Position numbers and translations under genes: made by a program. The notes beneath the pieces are model-generated. The model was given only the letters and a program-made list of their open reading frames with translations, did not search any database and was not told the DNA's origin. This document shows, piece after piece, positions 33,221 through 42,939 of a DNA stretch of 64,000 nucleotides (the first letter of the stretch is position 1; the number at the start of each line of letters is the position of its first letter). This DNA comes from Propionibacteriaceae bacterium (GTDB lineage Bacteria > Actinomycetota > Actinomycetes > Propionibacteriales > Propionibacteriaceae), in the NCBI GenBank assembly GCA_031266665.1, contig JAISAO010000013.1:1-64000 (forward strand). The letters are read 5' to 3'.

Positions 33221-34324
33221 GTGCAAGACATCGGCCGCTCCAAACGGGCGCCACAGGCCTTCTCCCTGGACCACGTCGCCATCGTCCCCTCGCGCCGCAC
33301 CAGGGACAACCAAGATGTCGATTTGAGCTGGCAGATCGACGCCGTTAAATTGGACTTCCCCCTGATCGCGGCCCCGACGGACTCGTCCATGTCGCCGGAC
33401 ACGGCCATCGAGGTGGGGCGCCTGGGCGGGCTGGGCGTGCTCAACCTGGAGGGCCTGTGGACGCGCTACGAGGATCCTTGGCCGATCTTCGAGCAGTTGG
33501 CCCGGATAGCCGACCCGGTGGCGGCCACCCGGCGCCTGCAAGAGGTCTACTCCGAGCCCGTCAAAGCCGAGTTGATCACAGCCCGGCTGGCCCAGCTGCG
33601 GGCCTCGGGGCAGTGGGCGGCGGGGTCGCTCAGCCCCAAGAACGTCCTCCAATTCGGCCATCTGGTGGAGGCGTCGGCGCCGGATTTCTTCGTCGTCCGG
33701 GGCACCCTGGTGTCGGCCGAGCACGTCGCCAGCCAGGGGGCGCCGCTGGACCTGAAACGCTTCATCCGCCAGCTCGACCTGCCGGTGATCGTCGGCGGCT
33801 GCGCCAATTACCACACCGCCCTGCACCTGATGCGGGCCGGGGCGGCCGGCGTCCTGGTCGGCTTCGGCGGCGGGGTGCGCCACGCCACCGCCTCCGTCCT
33901 GGGCATTGAGGTGCCGATGGCCACGGCCCTGGCCGACGCCGCCGAGGCCCGGCGGGACTACCTGGACGAGTCGGGCGGGCGCTACGTCCAGGTGATCGCC
34001 GACGGCTCGATCGGCGGCTCGGGCGACATCGCCAAGGCCCTGGCCTGTGGGGCCGACGCGGTCATGGTGGGGGCGGCTCTGGCCCGGGCCGACGAGGCCC
34101 CCGGCCGGGGCTACCACTGGGGGGCCGAGGCCTGGCACCCGACGCTGACCCGGGGGTGGCGCTCCCAGGTCGACCAGGTGGGCAGCCTGGCCCAGATCCT
34201 GACCGGCCCCAGCTGTCGGGCCGACGGCTCGATGAACCTGGTGGGGGCGCTGCGCCAGACCCTGGCCTCGACCGGCTACACCGACGTCAAAGCCTTCCAA
34301 AGGGCCGAACTAGTTATCTTGTGA
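33221..34324 (+). CDS. guaB3: GuaB3-family IMP dehydrogenase-related protein
   Basis: TIM-barrel protein of the IMPDH/GMP reductase superfamily, actinobacterial GuaB3 group (367 residues). Conserved pieces include PLIAAPTDSSMSPDTAIEVG, VIVGGCANYHTALHLMRAG, VIADGSIGGSGDIAKALACG, ADAVMVGAALARADEAPG and the C-terminal NLVGALRQTLASTGY. The usual IMPDH catalytic-Cys loop is replaced by VGFGGGVRHATASVLGI, as in other GuaB3 proteins, and no CBS domains are present. So it is not the housekeeping IMP dehydrogenase; a GMP-reductase-like role is possible. Its start is GTG at 33221 with TAGGGT 8 bases upstream and no ribosome-binding site. Confidence 0.92.
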   Translation: MQDIGRSKRAPQAFSLDHVAIVPSRRTRDNQDVDLSWQIDAVKLDFPLIAAPTDSSMSPDTAIEVGRLGGLGVLNLEGLWTRYEDPWPIFEQLARIADPVAATRRLQEVYSEPVKAELITARLAQLRASGQWAAGSLSPKNVLQFGHLVEASAPDFFVVRGTLVSAEHVASQGAPLDLKRFIRQLDLPVIVGGCANYHTALHLMRAGAAGVLVGFGGGVRHATASVLGIEVPMATALADAAEARRDYLDESGGRYVQVIADGSIGGSGDIAKALACGADAVMVGAALARADEAPGRGYHWGAEAWHPTLTRGWRSQVDQVGSLAQILTGPSCRADGSMNLVGALRQTLASTGYTDVKAFQRAELVIL

Positions 34325-34350
34325 CGACGGGGTTGTGACGACGGAGCCGG

Positions 34351-34392
34351 TTCGCGGACCGGCCCAGACTCCGGACCGGGTCCGGGATGACG
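34351..34392. repeat. REP-like element with TTCGCGGACCGGCCC flank
   Basis: Contains TTCGCGGACCGGCCC, then ACTCCGGACCGGGTCCGGGA and TGACG. The same flank plus palindrome arrangement occurs at 53126 and, more diverged, at 61701. Confidence 0.75.
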
Positions 34393-34461
34393 TGGGACGG
34401 CTGAGGACCCGGGATAGCGTGGGATTGTCGGCCGGCGGGCGCCCGTGGGGGCGAATCCGGA

Positions 34462-36932
<2,471 letters not shown>

Positions 36933-36935
36933 CCC

Positions 36936-37544
36936 GTGCCGGCCGGACGCCCCCCCTCGGGACCCCCGCCGAAGCCGGGCCGGGCCGCTCACGCCGGTAG
37001 CCCCGGCCGTGAGCGGCGGCGCAGCCCGACATCGGCGGCCGGGGGCGCCCGGCCGGTGGTCAAACCGGCGTCGGCCCCGCCGCCGGCGAAGGGCCGACGG
37101 CGGGGATTGGGGCTGACCCGGGCGTTGACCCTGATAGCCGTGCTGGCGATCTTGTCCCTGTCCTACGCCCGCAGCCTGACGGTCTACCTGTCGCAACAAC
37201 GTGACATCGCGGCCGTCCAGGCCGCCAACGACGCCCGCCGGGCCGAGATCAGCCGACTGGAGGACGAGGCGGCGCGCTGGTCCGACCCGGATTACGTCCG
37301 TGCCCAGGCCCGGGCCCGCCTGGGCTGGGTCTTGCCGGGCGAGATCGGCTACCGCGTCATCACCGCCGACGGGACCATCCTGGGGGTCGAGCCGGTGCCG
37401 TCGGCCCAGACCCAGGCCGAGGCCGGCGGCGCCTGGTACGACCAGTTGTGGTCGTCCATCAAGTCGGCCGACCAGCCCTTCAGCGCCGAGTCCGATCAGG
37501 ACGCCACTGCCCCGTCTCCCGGCGCCGCCGAGACTCCCGGCTGA
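36936..37544 (+). CDS. FtsB/DivIC-type septum formation protein
   Basis: Predicted cell-division protein of the FtsB/DivIC family, 202 residues. It has a basic, Pro/Ala-rich cytoplasmic N-terminus (about 60 residues) and one transmembrane helix (LTLIAVLAILSLSYARSLTV, near 63-82). A short coiled coil follows (RDIAAVQAANDARRAEISRL, then EDEAARW), then the conserved DPDYVRAQARARLGWVLPGE. In the divisome such proteins bridge FtsL and FtsQ outside the membrane. The GTG start lies 3 bases after the eno stop. The DUF501 gene overlaps its stop (TGATG). Confidence 0.92.
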   Translation: MPAGRPPSGPPPKPGRAAHAGSPGRERRRSPTSAAGGARPVVKPASAPPPAKGRRRGLGLTRALTLIAVLAILSLSYARSLTVYLSQQRDIAAVQAANDARRAEISRLEDEAARWSDPDYVRAQARARLGWVLPGEIGYRVITADGTILGVEPVPSAQTQAEAGGAWYDQLWSSIKSADQPFSAESDQDATAPSPGAAETPG

Positions 37545-38182
37545 TGCCGCCGGCCGATTCGACCACGGATTGGGCGGGGGATCCGACCACGGATTGGACG
37601 ATCACTCCGACCGCCGACTCGCCCGCCGCCCCAACCACCGACTCGCCCGCTGCCCCAACCGCCGACTGGACGGCGGCCGACCGGGCCGTGGTCGAGGCCC
37701 AGTTGGGACGGCCGCCCCGGGGGGCGGTGGCGGTCGCCTGGCGCTGTCCTTGCGGCCGGCCGGGGGTGGTGGCGACGGCGCCGCTGCTGGAGGACGGCCG
37801 GCCCTTCCCGACCACTTTCTATCTGACCTGCCCTAGAGCCGTGCGGCTGGTCTCCCAGCTGGAGTCCGAGGGCGCCATGGCCGTCTGGAACGACCGTCTG
37901 ACGGCGGACCCCGACTTGGCCGGCGCCTATCGCCTGGCCCACGCCGACTATCTGGCCCGGCGACAGGCCCTGGCCCGCCGGCTGGGCCAAGACGACCGGC
38001 CGCTGGGCCAGGTCTCGGCCGGCGGGATGCCCGAGCGGGTGAAGTGTCTGCACGCCCTGGCGGGCCACGCCTTGGCGGCCGGCCCGGGGATCAACCCGGT
38101 GGGTGACGCGACCCTGGAGCGACTGGGCCCCTTCTGGCGCGGCCCCTGCCAGCCGCCCGTCCAGGCAGCCGTTTCGGCGTGA
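37544..38182 (+). CDS. DUF501-family protein
   Basis: 212-residue member of DUF501, a conserved actinobacterial family of unknown function normally encoded between ftsB and ppx. Family features: VEAQLGRPPRGAVAVAWRCP, CGRPGVVATAPLLEDGRPFP, TFYLTCPRAVRLVSQLES, HADYLARR, and MPERVKCLHALAGHALAAGP with NPVGD near the end. The Cys/His pattern (WRCPCG, TCPR, KCLH) looks metal-binding, which is inference. The first 40 residues are repeats of TTDW and SPAAPT steps encoded by short in-frame duplications. The usual next gene, ppx, is displaced 6 kb away and inverted. Confidence 0.92.
   Translation: MPPADSTTDWAGDPTTDWTITPTADSPAAPTTDSPAAPTADWTAADRAVVEAQLGRPPRGAVAVAWRCPCGRPGVVATAPLLEDGRPFPTTFYLTCPRAVRLVSQLESEGAMAVWNDRLTADPDLAGAYRLAHADYLARRQALARRLGQDDRPLGQVSAGGMPERVKCLHALAGHALAAGPGINPVGDATLERLGPFWRGPCQPPVQAAVSA
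37558..37675. repeat. In-frame short repeats in DUF501 5' end
   Basis: GACCACGGATTGG occurs twice near 37560-37600, and CCGACTCGCCCGC with GCCCCAACC recurs in the following 60 bases. They encode a repetitive Thr/Asp/Pro/Ala head that the family does not normally have. Confidence 0.65.
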
Positions 38183-38287
38183 CAGCCGCAGCCGACTCAA
38201 ACCTTTACCAGGCTATCGGCCAGAGGGATGGCCAGTCTTAGTAAATTAACTGCGTGAGTATGATGAACTCATACGAAAGGATGGAAT

Positions 38288-38581
38288 ATGACAAGCATCG
38301 TCAGAGATTCGCTGGTCCAGGTGCGCGTTGACCGGGAGACGAAACGGAACGCCGACGCCCTGTTCACCGACCTCGGCCTGGACACGCCGACCGCCATCCG
38401 CGTCTTCCTGCGCCAAGCCATCGAGGGGCGCGGCTTCCCCTTCGAGATTCGCCAACAGCCACGCTACAACCCGACGACCGAGGCGGCCATCGCGGAGGGC
38501 GACGCCATCGCCGAGGGTCGGCTGGAGGCCCCGGCCTACCGCTCGTGGAGCGACTTCGAAGCCTCGCTGAGCGACGATTAG
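38288..38581 (+). CDS. RelB/DinJ-family antitoxin
   Basis: 97-residue antitoxin with the DinJ ribbon-helix-helix N-terminus: VQVRVDRETKRNADALFTDL and GLDTPTAIRVFLRQAIEGRG with FPFEI. The C-terminal part (EGRLEAPAYRSWSDFEASLS) should wrap the toxin. ATG at 38288 has AAAGGATGG upstream. The matching YafQ-like toxin gene is not downstream on the same strand. It lies convergently on the minus strand with only 4 bases between the two stops, which is atypical. Confidence 0.9.
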   Translation: MTSIVRDSLVQVRVDRETKRNADALFTDLGLDTPTAIRVFLRQAIEGRGFPFEIRQQPRYNPTTEAAIAEGDAIAEGRLEAPAYRSWSDFEASLSDD

Positions 38582-38585
38582 GCGC

Positions 38586-38858
38586 TCAGAGGCTGAATAG
38601 GTCGGCGTGTGTGCCGGTGCGGTCGGCTACCAGTTGATCTTCTACCAGGTGGTAGACGAACAACCAATCGGGCGCGATGTGGCATTCACGTTTCCCGATG
38701 TAGGGACCCGACAAGGCGTGATCCTGATATCGCGCGGGCAAGGCCTCTTCCCGAAGCAGTCGGTCGACCACGTCGCCGAGTCGGCTGAGGTCGAGACCGC
38801 GCTTCCGCGCCAGTTTCGAGTCGCGGCGGAACTGGGACGTTGACACGAGTGTGAGCAC
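38586..38858 (-). CDS. YafQ-family mRNA-interferase toxin (convergent to its antitoxin)
   Basis: 90-residue RelE/YafQ-type toxin, predicted to cleave mRNA on the ribosome. Conserved features: TSQFRRDSKLARKRGLDLSR, LGDVVDRLLREEALPARYQD, HALSGPYIGKRECHIAPDWL, FVYHLVEDQLVADRTGTHAD and LFSL. The catalytic-type His and Asp residues are present, so it appears intact. GTG at 38858 is the start used; a GTG nine bases downstream is possible. It lies tail to tail with the DinJ-type antitoxin gene, unlike the usual antitoxin-toxin operon. Confidence 0.88.
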   Translation of the reverse strand: MLTLVSTSQFRRDSKLARKRGLDLSRLGDVVDRLLREEALPARYQDHALSGPYIGKRECHIAPDWLFVYHLVEDQLVADRTGTHADLFSL

Positions 38859-38913
38859 TGGACGGCCTCTCCGGTTGCCTACCAGGCCGAGAGGTGGACA
38901 CTATCAGCCTGGG

Positions 38914-38986
38914 TGTCCCCGATCGGATTCGAACCGACACTGGGGCGGGTTTAAGCCGCCTGCCTCTGCCGTTGGGCTACGGGGAC
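38914..38986 (-). tRNA. tRNA, anticodon UAA (Leu, UUA codon), class I shape
   Basis: 73-base cloverleaf on the minus strand. Acceptor arms GTCCCCG and CGGGGAC with discriminator A, D arm GCCCAACGGCAGAGGC, and anticodon stem GGCGG/CCGCC with loop CTTAAAC giving anticodon UAA. The variable region is short (CCAGT), and the T arm is GTCGG-TTCGAAT-CCGAT. CCA is not encoded. The decoded codon UUA is leucine, yet bacterial tRNA-Leu normally has a long class II variable arm. It lies between the toxin gene and the second sugar ABC transporter. Confidence 0.85.
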
Positions 38987-39070
38987 GGGTTGGACCCAGA
39001 CGCCTGGGCCGCGCCCTTGAGAATATCGGGCGTTGAGCGGACATGACCCCGCCTCGCCGCGTCGGCGGAA

Positions 39071-39130
39071 CTCAGCCCCTGATCCACCGCTTCTCGACTA
39101 CACCGATCCTCGACCACTGAGCGACCGTGG
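39071..39130. repeat. Dispersed 3'-end repeat, copy 4 (degenerate)
   Basis: Plus strand CTCAGCCCCTGATCCACCG is followed by CTTCTCGACTAC, an inserted ACCGATCCTCGACC and ACTGAGCGACCGTGGACG. It is related to the copies at 4413, 23739 and 27891, but no gene stop codon is visible within it. Confidence 0.65.
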
Positions 39131-39186
39131 ACGCCCGCGCCCCTCGTGAAACGCCTTGATCGTGGCTGACGGTGGAGAATGGGCCG

Positions 39187-40107
39187 GTGAGACAGACCAG
39201 GCGAGTCGGCGGGCGGCGGGCGGCGCGGCGGCGGACGGCGTTGGCCTACGGCTTGTTGGCGCCTAGTCTGGTCGGCATCGTGGTCTGCCTGGTGGTGCCG
39301 ATCATCATCGTGGCCTGGCTCAGCTTCCACCGCTGGGACCTGCTCGGCCCGATCAGCTACGTCGGCTGGGACAACTGGTCCCGGCTGCTGAGCGATCCGA
39401 CGCTGGGCAACTCGCTGCTCGTCACCGCCGCCTTCGCCTTGATCGTCATCCCGGTCCAGACCGCCCTGGGGCTGTTGTTGGCCGTGTTGTTGCACCGCGG
39501 TCTGCCGGGCTCCGGGCTGCTGCGGGCGATCTACGTCCTGCCCTGGGTCTGCGCGCCGCTGGCCCTGGGCATCGTCTGGCGTTGGATCCTGGCCCCCACC
39601 TCGGGCGCCCTCAACGCCCTGCTCGGCACCTCCGTGGCTTGGCTGACCGAACCCGCGCTGGCCCTGCCGGCGGTGGCGCTGGTGTCGATCTGGTCCCAGG
39701 TGGGCTACGTCACTTTGTTCTTCCTGGCCGGCTTGGCGGTCATCCCGCCCAGCGTGGTCGAGGCCGCCCGCCTCGACGGGGCCTCCGGGCCACGCCTGTT
39801 ATGGCACATCACCTTGCCCCTGCTGCGTCCGACCCTGTTCTTCGTCTTGCTGACGTCGACCATCACGGCGTTCCAGACCTTCGACACGGTCTACGCCCTG
39901 ACCCAGGGCGGGCCGTCCAGTTTGAAGGACGGGGTGGCGCTGGGCCGCACCGATGTCATCGCCCGGCGGATCTACGCCGACGCCTTCGTCAACTTCGACC
40001 TCGGCCGGGCGGCCACGGCGGCGCTGGTCCTGTTCGCCGTCCTGGTCGTGGTCTCGCTGGCACAGCAACTCTACTTCCGACGTCGGATCACTTATGACCT
40101 CAGCTGA
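39187..40107 (+). CDS. Sugar ABC transporter permease (MalF type), second system
   Basis: Membrane subunit of a second carbohydrate importer, 306 residues. A basic N-terminus (RQTRRVGGRRAARRR) precedes six predicted helices. The EAA loop is PSVVEAARLDGASGPRLL with WHITLPLLRP. The GTG at 39187 is preferred, with GGTGGAG about 9 bases upstream; GTG at 39172 would add five residues. The next permease gene overlaps its 3' end by 14 bases. No ATPase is encoded nearby. It differs clearly from the xylan-operon permease. Confidence 0.9.
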   Translation: MRQTRRVGGRRAARRRTALAYGLLAPSLVGIVVCLVVPIIIVAWLSFHRWDLLGPISYVGWDNWSRLLSDPTLGNSLLVTAAFALIVIPVQTALGLLLAVLLHRGLPGSGLLRAIYVLPWVCAPLALGIVWRWILAPTSGALNALLGTSVAWLTEPALALPAVALVSIWSQVGYVTLFFLAGLAVIPPSVVEAARLDGASGPRLLWHITLPLLRPTLFFVLLTSTITAFQTFDTVYALTQGGPSSLKDGVALGRTDVIARRIYADAFVNFDLGRAATAALVLFAVLVVVSLAQQLYFRRRITYDLS

Positions 40108-41158
40108 ACCCCGGCCCCCGGTAGGCCCACATCATCCGACCCCGCCCTCGGACAGCCCCCCGCCCCCGGTCGATCACCCACGCCCGGCCGCGCCTCGGCT
40201 GACAGACACGCCCCCGCCTTCGGGCGGGACTCAATCCTCGGCCGAGACCCGCCCCGCCGCTTCCCGACCCGGGAGCGCCTCCCGACCACCGCTTGAGCCC
40301 CGACCGTCCGCCCCGCCCCGCCGCCCCCGGCCTCGCCGCTGGGCCTCAGTGGTGGCCACCTACGCCGTGCTGTTGGCCGCCGCCGGAGCGACCCTGGGAC
40401 CGTTGGCCCTCAGTTTTATGACCTCGTTCAAGACGCCGCGCCAGTTCGCCACCCAGTCGGCGCTGACGGCGCCCGACCCCTGGACGGGGGAGAACTACCG
40501 CGCCCTGCTGGGCGGCCAGACGGTCGGCTTCGGCCACGCCCTGCTGGTGACGACCGGCGTCGTCGTGGTCGTCCTGATCGGCCAGTTGACAACCTCGGTG
40601 ATGGCGGCCTTCGCCTTCGCCCGACTCGACTTCCCCGGCCGCGACCTATTGTTCTGGGCCTACGTCGCCACCCTCATGGTCCCGCCGGTGGTGACCGTGG
40701 TGCCTCTGTACCTGATGGTCTCGCAAGTCGGGTTGCGTAACACCTTCTGGGGCCTGGTGCTGCCCTATATCTTCGGCTCGCCCTACGCCATCTTCTTGTT
40801 GCGCCAGTATTTCCGGGGTATCCCGCAAGAATTGGTGGACGCCGCCCGGGTCGACGGGGCGGGGCCGGGGACGGTGCTGCTGCGGATCATCTTGCCGCTG
40901 TCTCGCCCCATCATGGCGACGCTCGGCGTCATCACCGTGGTGACGCACTGGAACAACTTCCTCTGGCCGCTGATCATCACCAACGGGTCTGCCTGGCAAG
41001 TCGTGACCACGGCCACCGCCAACCTGCAGGGCCGCTACAACGGCAACTGGACGCTGGTGATGGCGGCCACCACCTTGGCCATGGCCCCGCTGATGGCCGT
41101 CTTCGTCGTCTTCAACAAACAGATCGTCTCCTCCATCCAGATCACCGGCTTCCGCTGA
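40094..41158 (+). CDS. Sugar ABC transporter permease (MalG type), second system
   Basis: 354 residues. The first 90 or so residues are an unusually long Pro/Ser/Thr/Arg-rich cytoplasmic head (TPPSDSPPPPVDHPRP). The six-helix permease follows, with EAA loop QELVDAARVDGAGPGTVLLR and IILPLSRP, and the C-terminal TTLAMAPLMAVFVVFNKQIV. The ATG at 40094 lies within the previous gene. The matching substrate-binding protein is 387 bases downstream behind its own promoter region, the reverse of the usual order. Confidence 0.9.
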   Translation: MTSAEPRPPVGPHHPTPPSDSPPPPVDHPRPAAPRLTDTPPPSGGTQSSAETRPAASRPGSASRPPLEPRPSAPPRRPRPRRWASVVATYAVLLAAAGATLGPLALSFMTSFKTPRQFATQSALTAPDPWTGENYRALLGGQTVGFGHALLVTTGVVVVVLIGQLTTSVMAAFAFARLDFPGRDLLFWAYVATLMVPPVVTVVPLYLMVSQVGLRNTFWGLVLPYIFGSPYAIFLLRQYFRGIPQELVDAARVDGAGPGTVLLRIILPLSRPIMATLGVITVVTHWNNFLWPLIITNGSAWQVVTTATANLQGRYNGNWTLVMAATTLAMAPLMAVFVVFNKQIVSSIQITGFR

Positions 41159-41194
41159 CCCTAGGCGTGGCTGTGGGCCGCAGCGGTGGGGCGT

Positions 41195-41246
41195 GGAACG
41201 TGGTCCGGGACGTGGGATGGGGAACGTGGTCCAGGGCGTGAGATGG
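41195..41246. repeat. 26-bp tandem duplication
   Basis: GGAACGTGGTCC followed by GGGACGTGGGATGG (41195-41220) is repeated as GGAACGTGGTCC with AGGGCGTGAGATGG (41221-41246). The copies are directly adjacent and differ at three positions. Confidence 0.85.
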
Positions 41247-41305
41247 GTAAACGAGGTATCGTGAAGCGGGGCGCCGCTTTACCCGGCATCATTCGGAGAC
41301 AGATG

Positions 41306-41335
41306 TTGGATACGTGTGTATACAGGTGCTACGCT
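41306..41335 (+). promoter_or_regulatory. Promoter with palindromic operator, second sugar ABC system
   Basis: TTGGAT (41306-41311) and TACGCT (41330-41335) are spaced by 18 bases and fit -35/-10 elements. The palindrome TGTATACA (41317-41324) lies exactly in the spacer, a good place for a repressor. Confidence 0.5.
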
Positions 41336-41428
41336 GATCCCCGGCCCGTGGCCCCGTCTCATCACCGGTTGGCGCCAACCCGACCCGCCGCCGATCAGCG
41401 ACAATGAGTCTTATCCACGGGTGGGCCG

Positions 41429-41456
41429 AGATCTCGGATCGGAGCCGGGATGGCGT
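41429..41456. repeat. REP-like palindrome, diverged copy
   Basis: GAGATCTCGGATCGGAGCCG then GGATGGCG: the palindromic core is still recognisable but several stem positions are changed. Confidence 0.6.
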
Positions 41457-41545
41457 GAAATGGCGTCATCGCGGATTCGACCGGCCATCTGACCGCACAC
41501 CAGCCTCGATGGTCGGACGCCCCGCCCGACCGGAATGGAGTCACC

Positions 41546-42883
41546 ATGTCCCACCGCCCTAATCTCGCTCTGGCCGCACTGGCCGTCGTCGCCGGACTCG
41601 CTCTGACGGGTTGCGGCGGCTCGCCAGCCCCGGCGCCGGACACCTCGGACGCCCCCGTCGAGTTGACCTTCCGCACCTGGGACGAGACCGCCGCGGCGGC
41701 CTATGAGACCTCCTTCGCCGACTTCACCGCCGCCCACCCCGGCATCACGGTCAAGACCGAGGTGGTCGGCTGGTCGGACTATTTCGCCAAGGTCCGCACG
41801 GATGTGGCCGGAAACTCGGCCCCCGACCTGTATTGGCTCAACAATTCCAACCTCCAGGCCTACGCCCAGAGCGGCAAACTGGTCGACATCAGCGCCGCCC
41901 TGGCCGACGCCGTGGCCGGCTGGGACCAGCCCGTGGTCCAACAGTTCACGCTGGACGGCACCCTCTGGGGCGTGCCCCAGACCTCGGACGGCGGCATCGC
42001 CGTCTATTACAACGCCGACCTGCTGGCCGCCGCCGGCCTGACCGAGGCCGACATCGCGGACCTGGCCTGGAGCCCGGACGGCGGCGCCGACTCGCTGTTG
42101 GCGACGGCCCGGAAGCTGACCCTGGACGCCGCCGGCCACAGCGCCGACCAGCCCGACTTCGACCCGGCCACGACGGTCCAATGGGGCTACAACGCCGCCC
42201 AGGACCTCCAGGCCATCTACCTGCCCTTCATCGGCTCCAACGGCGGTGCCTTCCAATCAGGCGACGCCTTCACTCTGACCGACCCCAAGACGGTGGCCGC
42301 CTTCGGCTACATCGTCGACCTGATCAACCAGCAACATGTGGCCCCGTCGGCGGCCGACACCAACGCCAACGGCGACTTCAGCCGCGACCAGTTCCTCCAG
42401 GGCAAGATCGGGCTGTTCCAGTCGGGCCTGTACAACCTGGCCCAGGTGGCCGACAACGCCGATTTTGAATGGGGCGTCGTCGGCCTGCCCCAGGGCCCGG
42501 CCGGGGCGGTCAGCGTCAGCAACGGCATCGCCGTGGTGGGCAACGCCCAGTCGGCCCATCCGGACGAGCTGGCCCAGGTGTTGGCCTGGCTGGGCTCCGA
42601 GGCCGGCAACACCGCCATCGGCGCCAGCGGGGCCAACCTGCCCGCCGTCACCGCCGCCCAACAGACCTACCGCGACTACTGGTCCAACCGCCAGGTCGAT
42701 TTGACGCCTTTCTTCACGGTGCTGGACTCCGGGGTGACCATCCCGGCGCCGACAGGGGCCAAGTTCAACGACGCCTACGCCGCCTACAAGCCGATCCTGG
42801 ACGAGGTCTTCCTGGGCCGCGTGCCGGTGGCCGAGGGCCTGGAGGCCGCCAACACCGCCGCCAACAGCGCCGCCAACGCCTGA
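41546..42883 (+). CDS. Sugar ABC transporter substrate-binding lipoprotein, second system
   Basis: Extracellular solute-binding lipoprotein of 445 residues. Lipobox LALTGC gives a lipidated Cys23, followed by a Pro/Ala/Asp linker. The family 1 fold shows as VELTFRTWDETAAAAYETSF, SAPDLYWLNNSNLQAYAQSG, WGVPQTSDGGIAVYYNADLL and FSRDQFLQGKIGLFQSG. ATG at 41546 has GGAATGGAG upstream. It pairs with the two permeases just upstream. The ligand is unknown. Its own promoter suggests it may be expressed at a higher level than the permeases. Confidence 0.92.
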   Translation: MSHRPNLALAALAVVAGLALTGCGGSPAPAPDTSDAPVELTFRTWDETAAAAYETSFADFTAAHPGITVKTEVVGWSDYFAKVRTDVAGNSAPDLYWLNNSNLQAYAQSGKLVDISAALADAVAGWDQPVVQQFTLDGTLWGVPQTSDGGIAVYYNADLLAAAGLTEADIADLAWSPDGGADSLLATARKLTLDAAGHSADQPDFDPATTVQWGYNAAQDLQAIYLPFIGSNGGAFQSGDAFTLTDPKTVAAFGYIVDLINQQHVAPSAADTNANGDFSRDQFLQGKIGLFQSGLYNLAQVADNADFEWGVVGLPQGPAGAVSVSNGIAVVGNAQSAHPDELAQVLAWLGSEAGNTAIGASGANLPAVTAAQQTYRDYWSNRQVDLTPFFTVLDSGVTIPAPTGAKFNDAYAAYKPILDEVFLGRVPVAEGLEAANTAANSAANA

Positions 42884-42939
42884 ACCCAGATCCGGCGCCT
42901 TTCGAGCGCTGGTGGCGTGGCTATCGGCGTCCCGGCCGG

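Larger units (their letters stand above)
41159..41545. other. Intergenic region upstream of second binding protein
   Basis: 387 bases without a gene. It holds a 26-base tandem duplication (41195-41246), a promoter with an embedded palindrome (41306-41335) and a REP-like copy (41429-41456). The ribosome-binding site GGAATGGAG precedes the next ATG. Confidence 0.6.

Noticed and set aside
39187-42883. Transposon carrying the second sugar transporter
   Set aside because: No transposase, terminal inverted repeats or target duplications were found around it.
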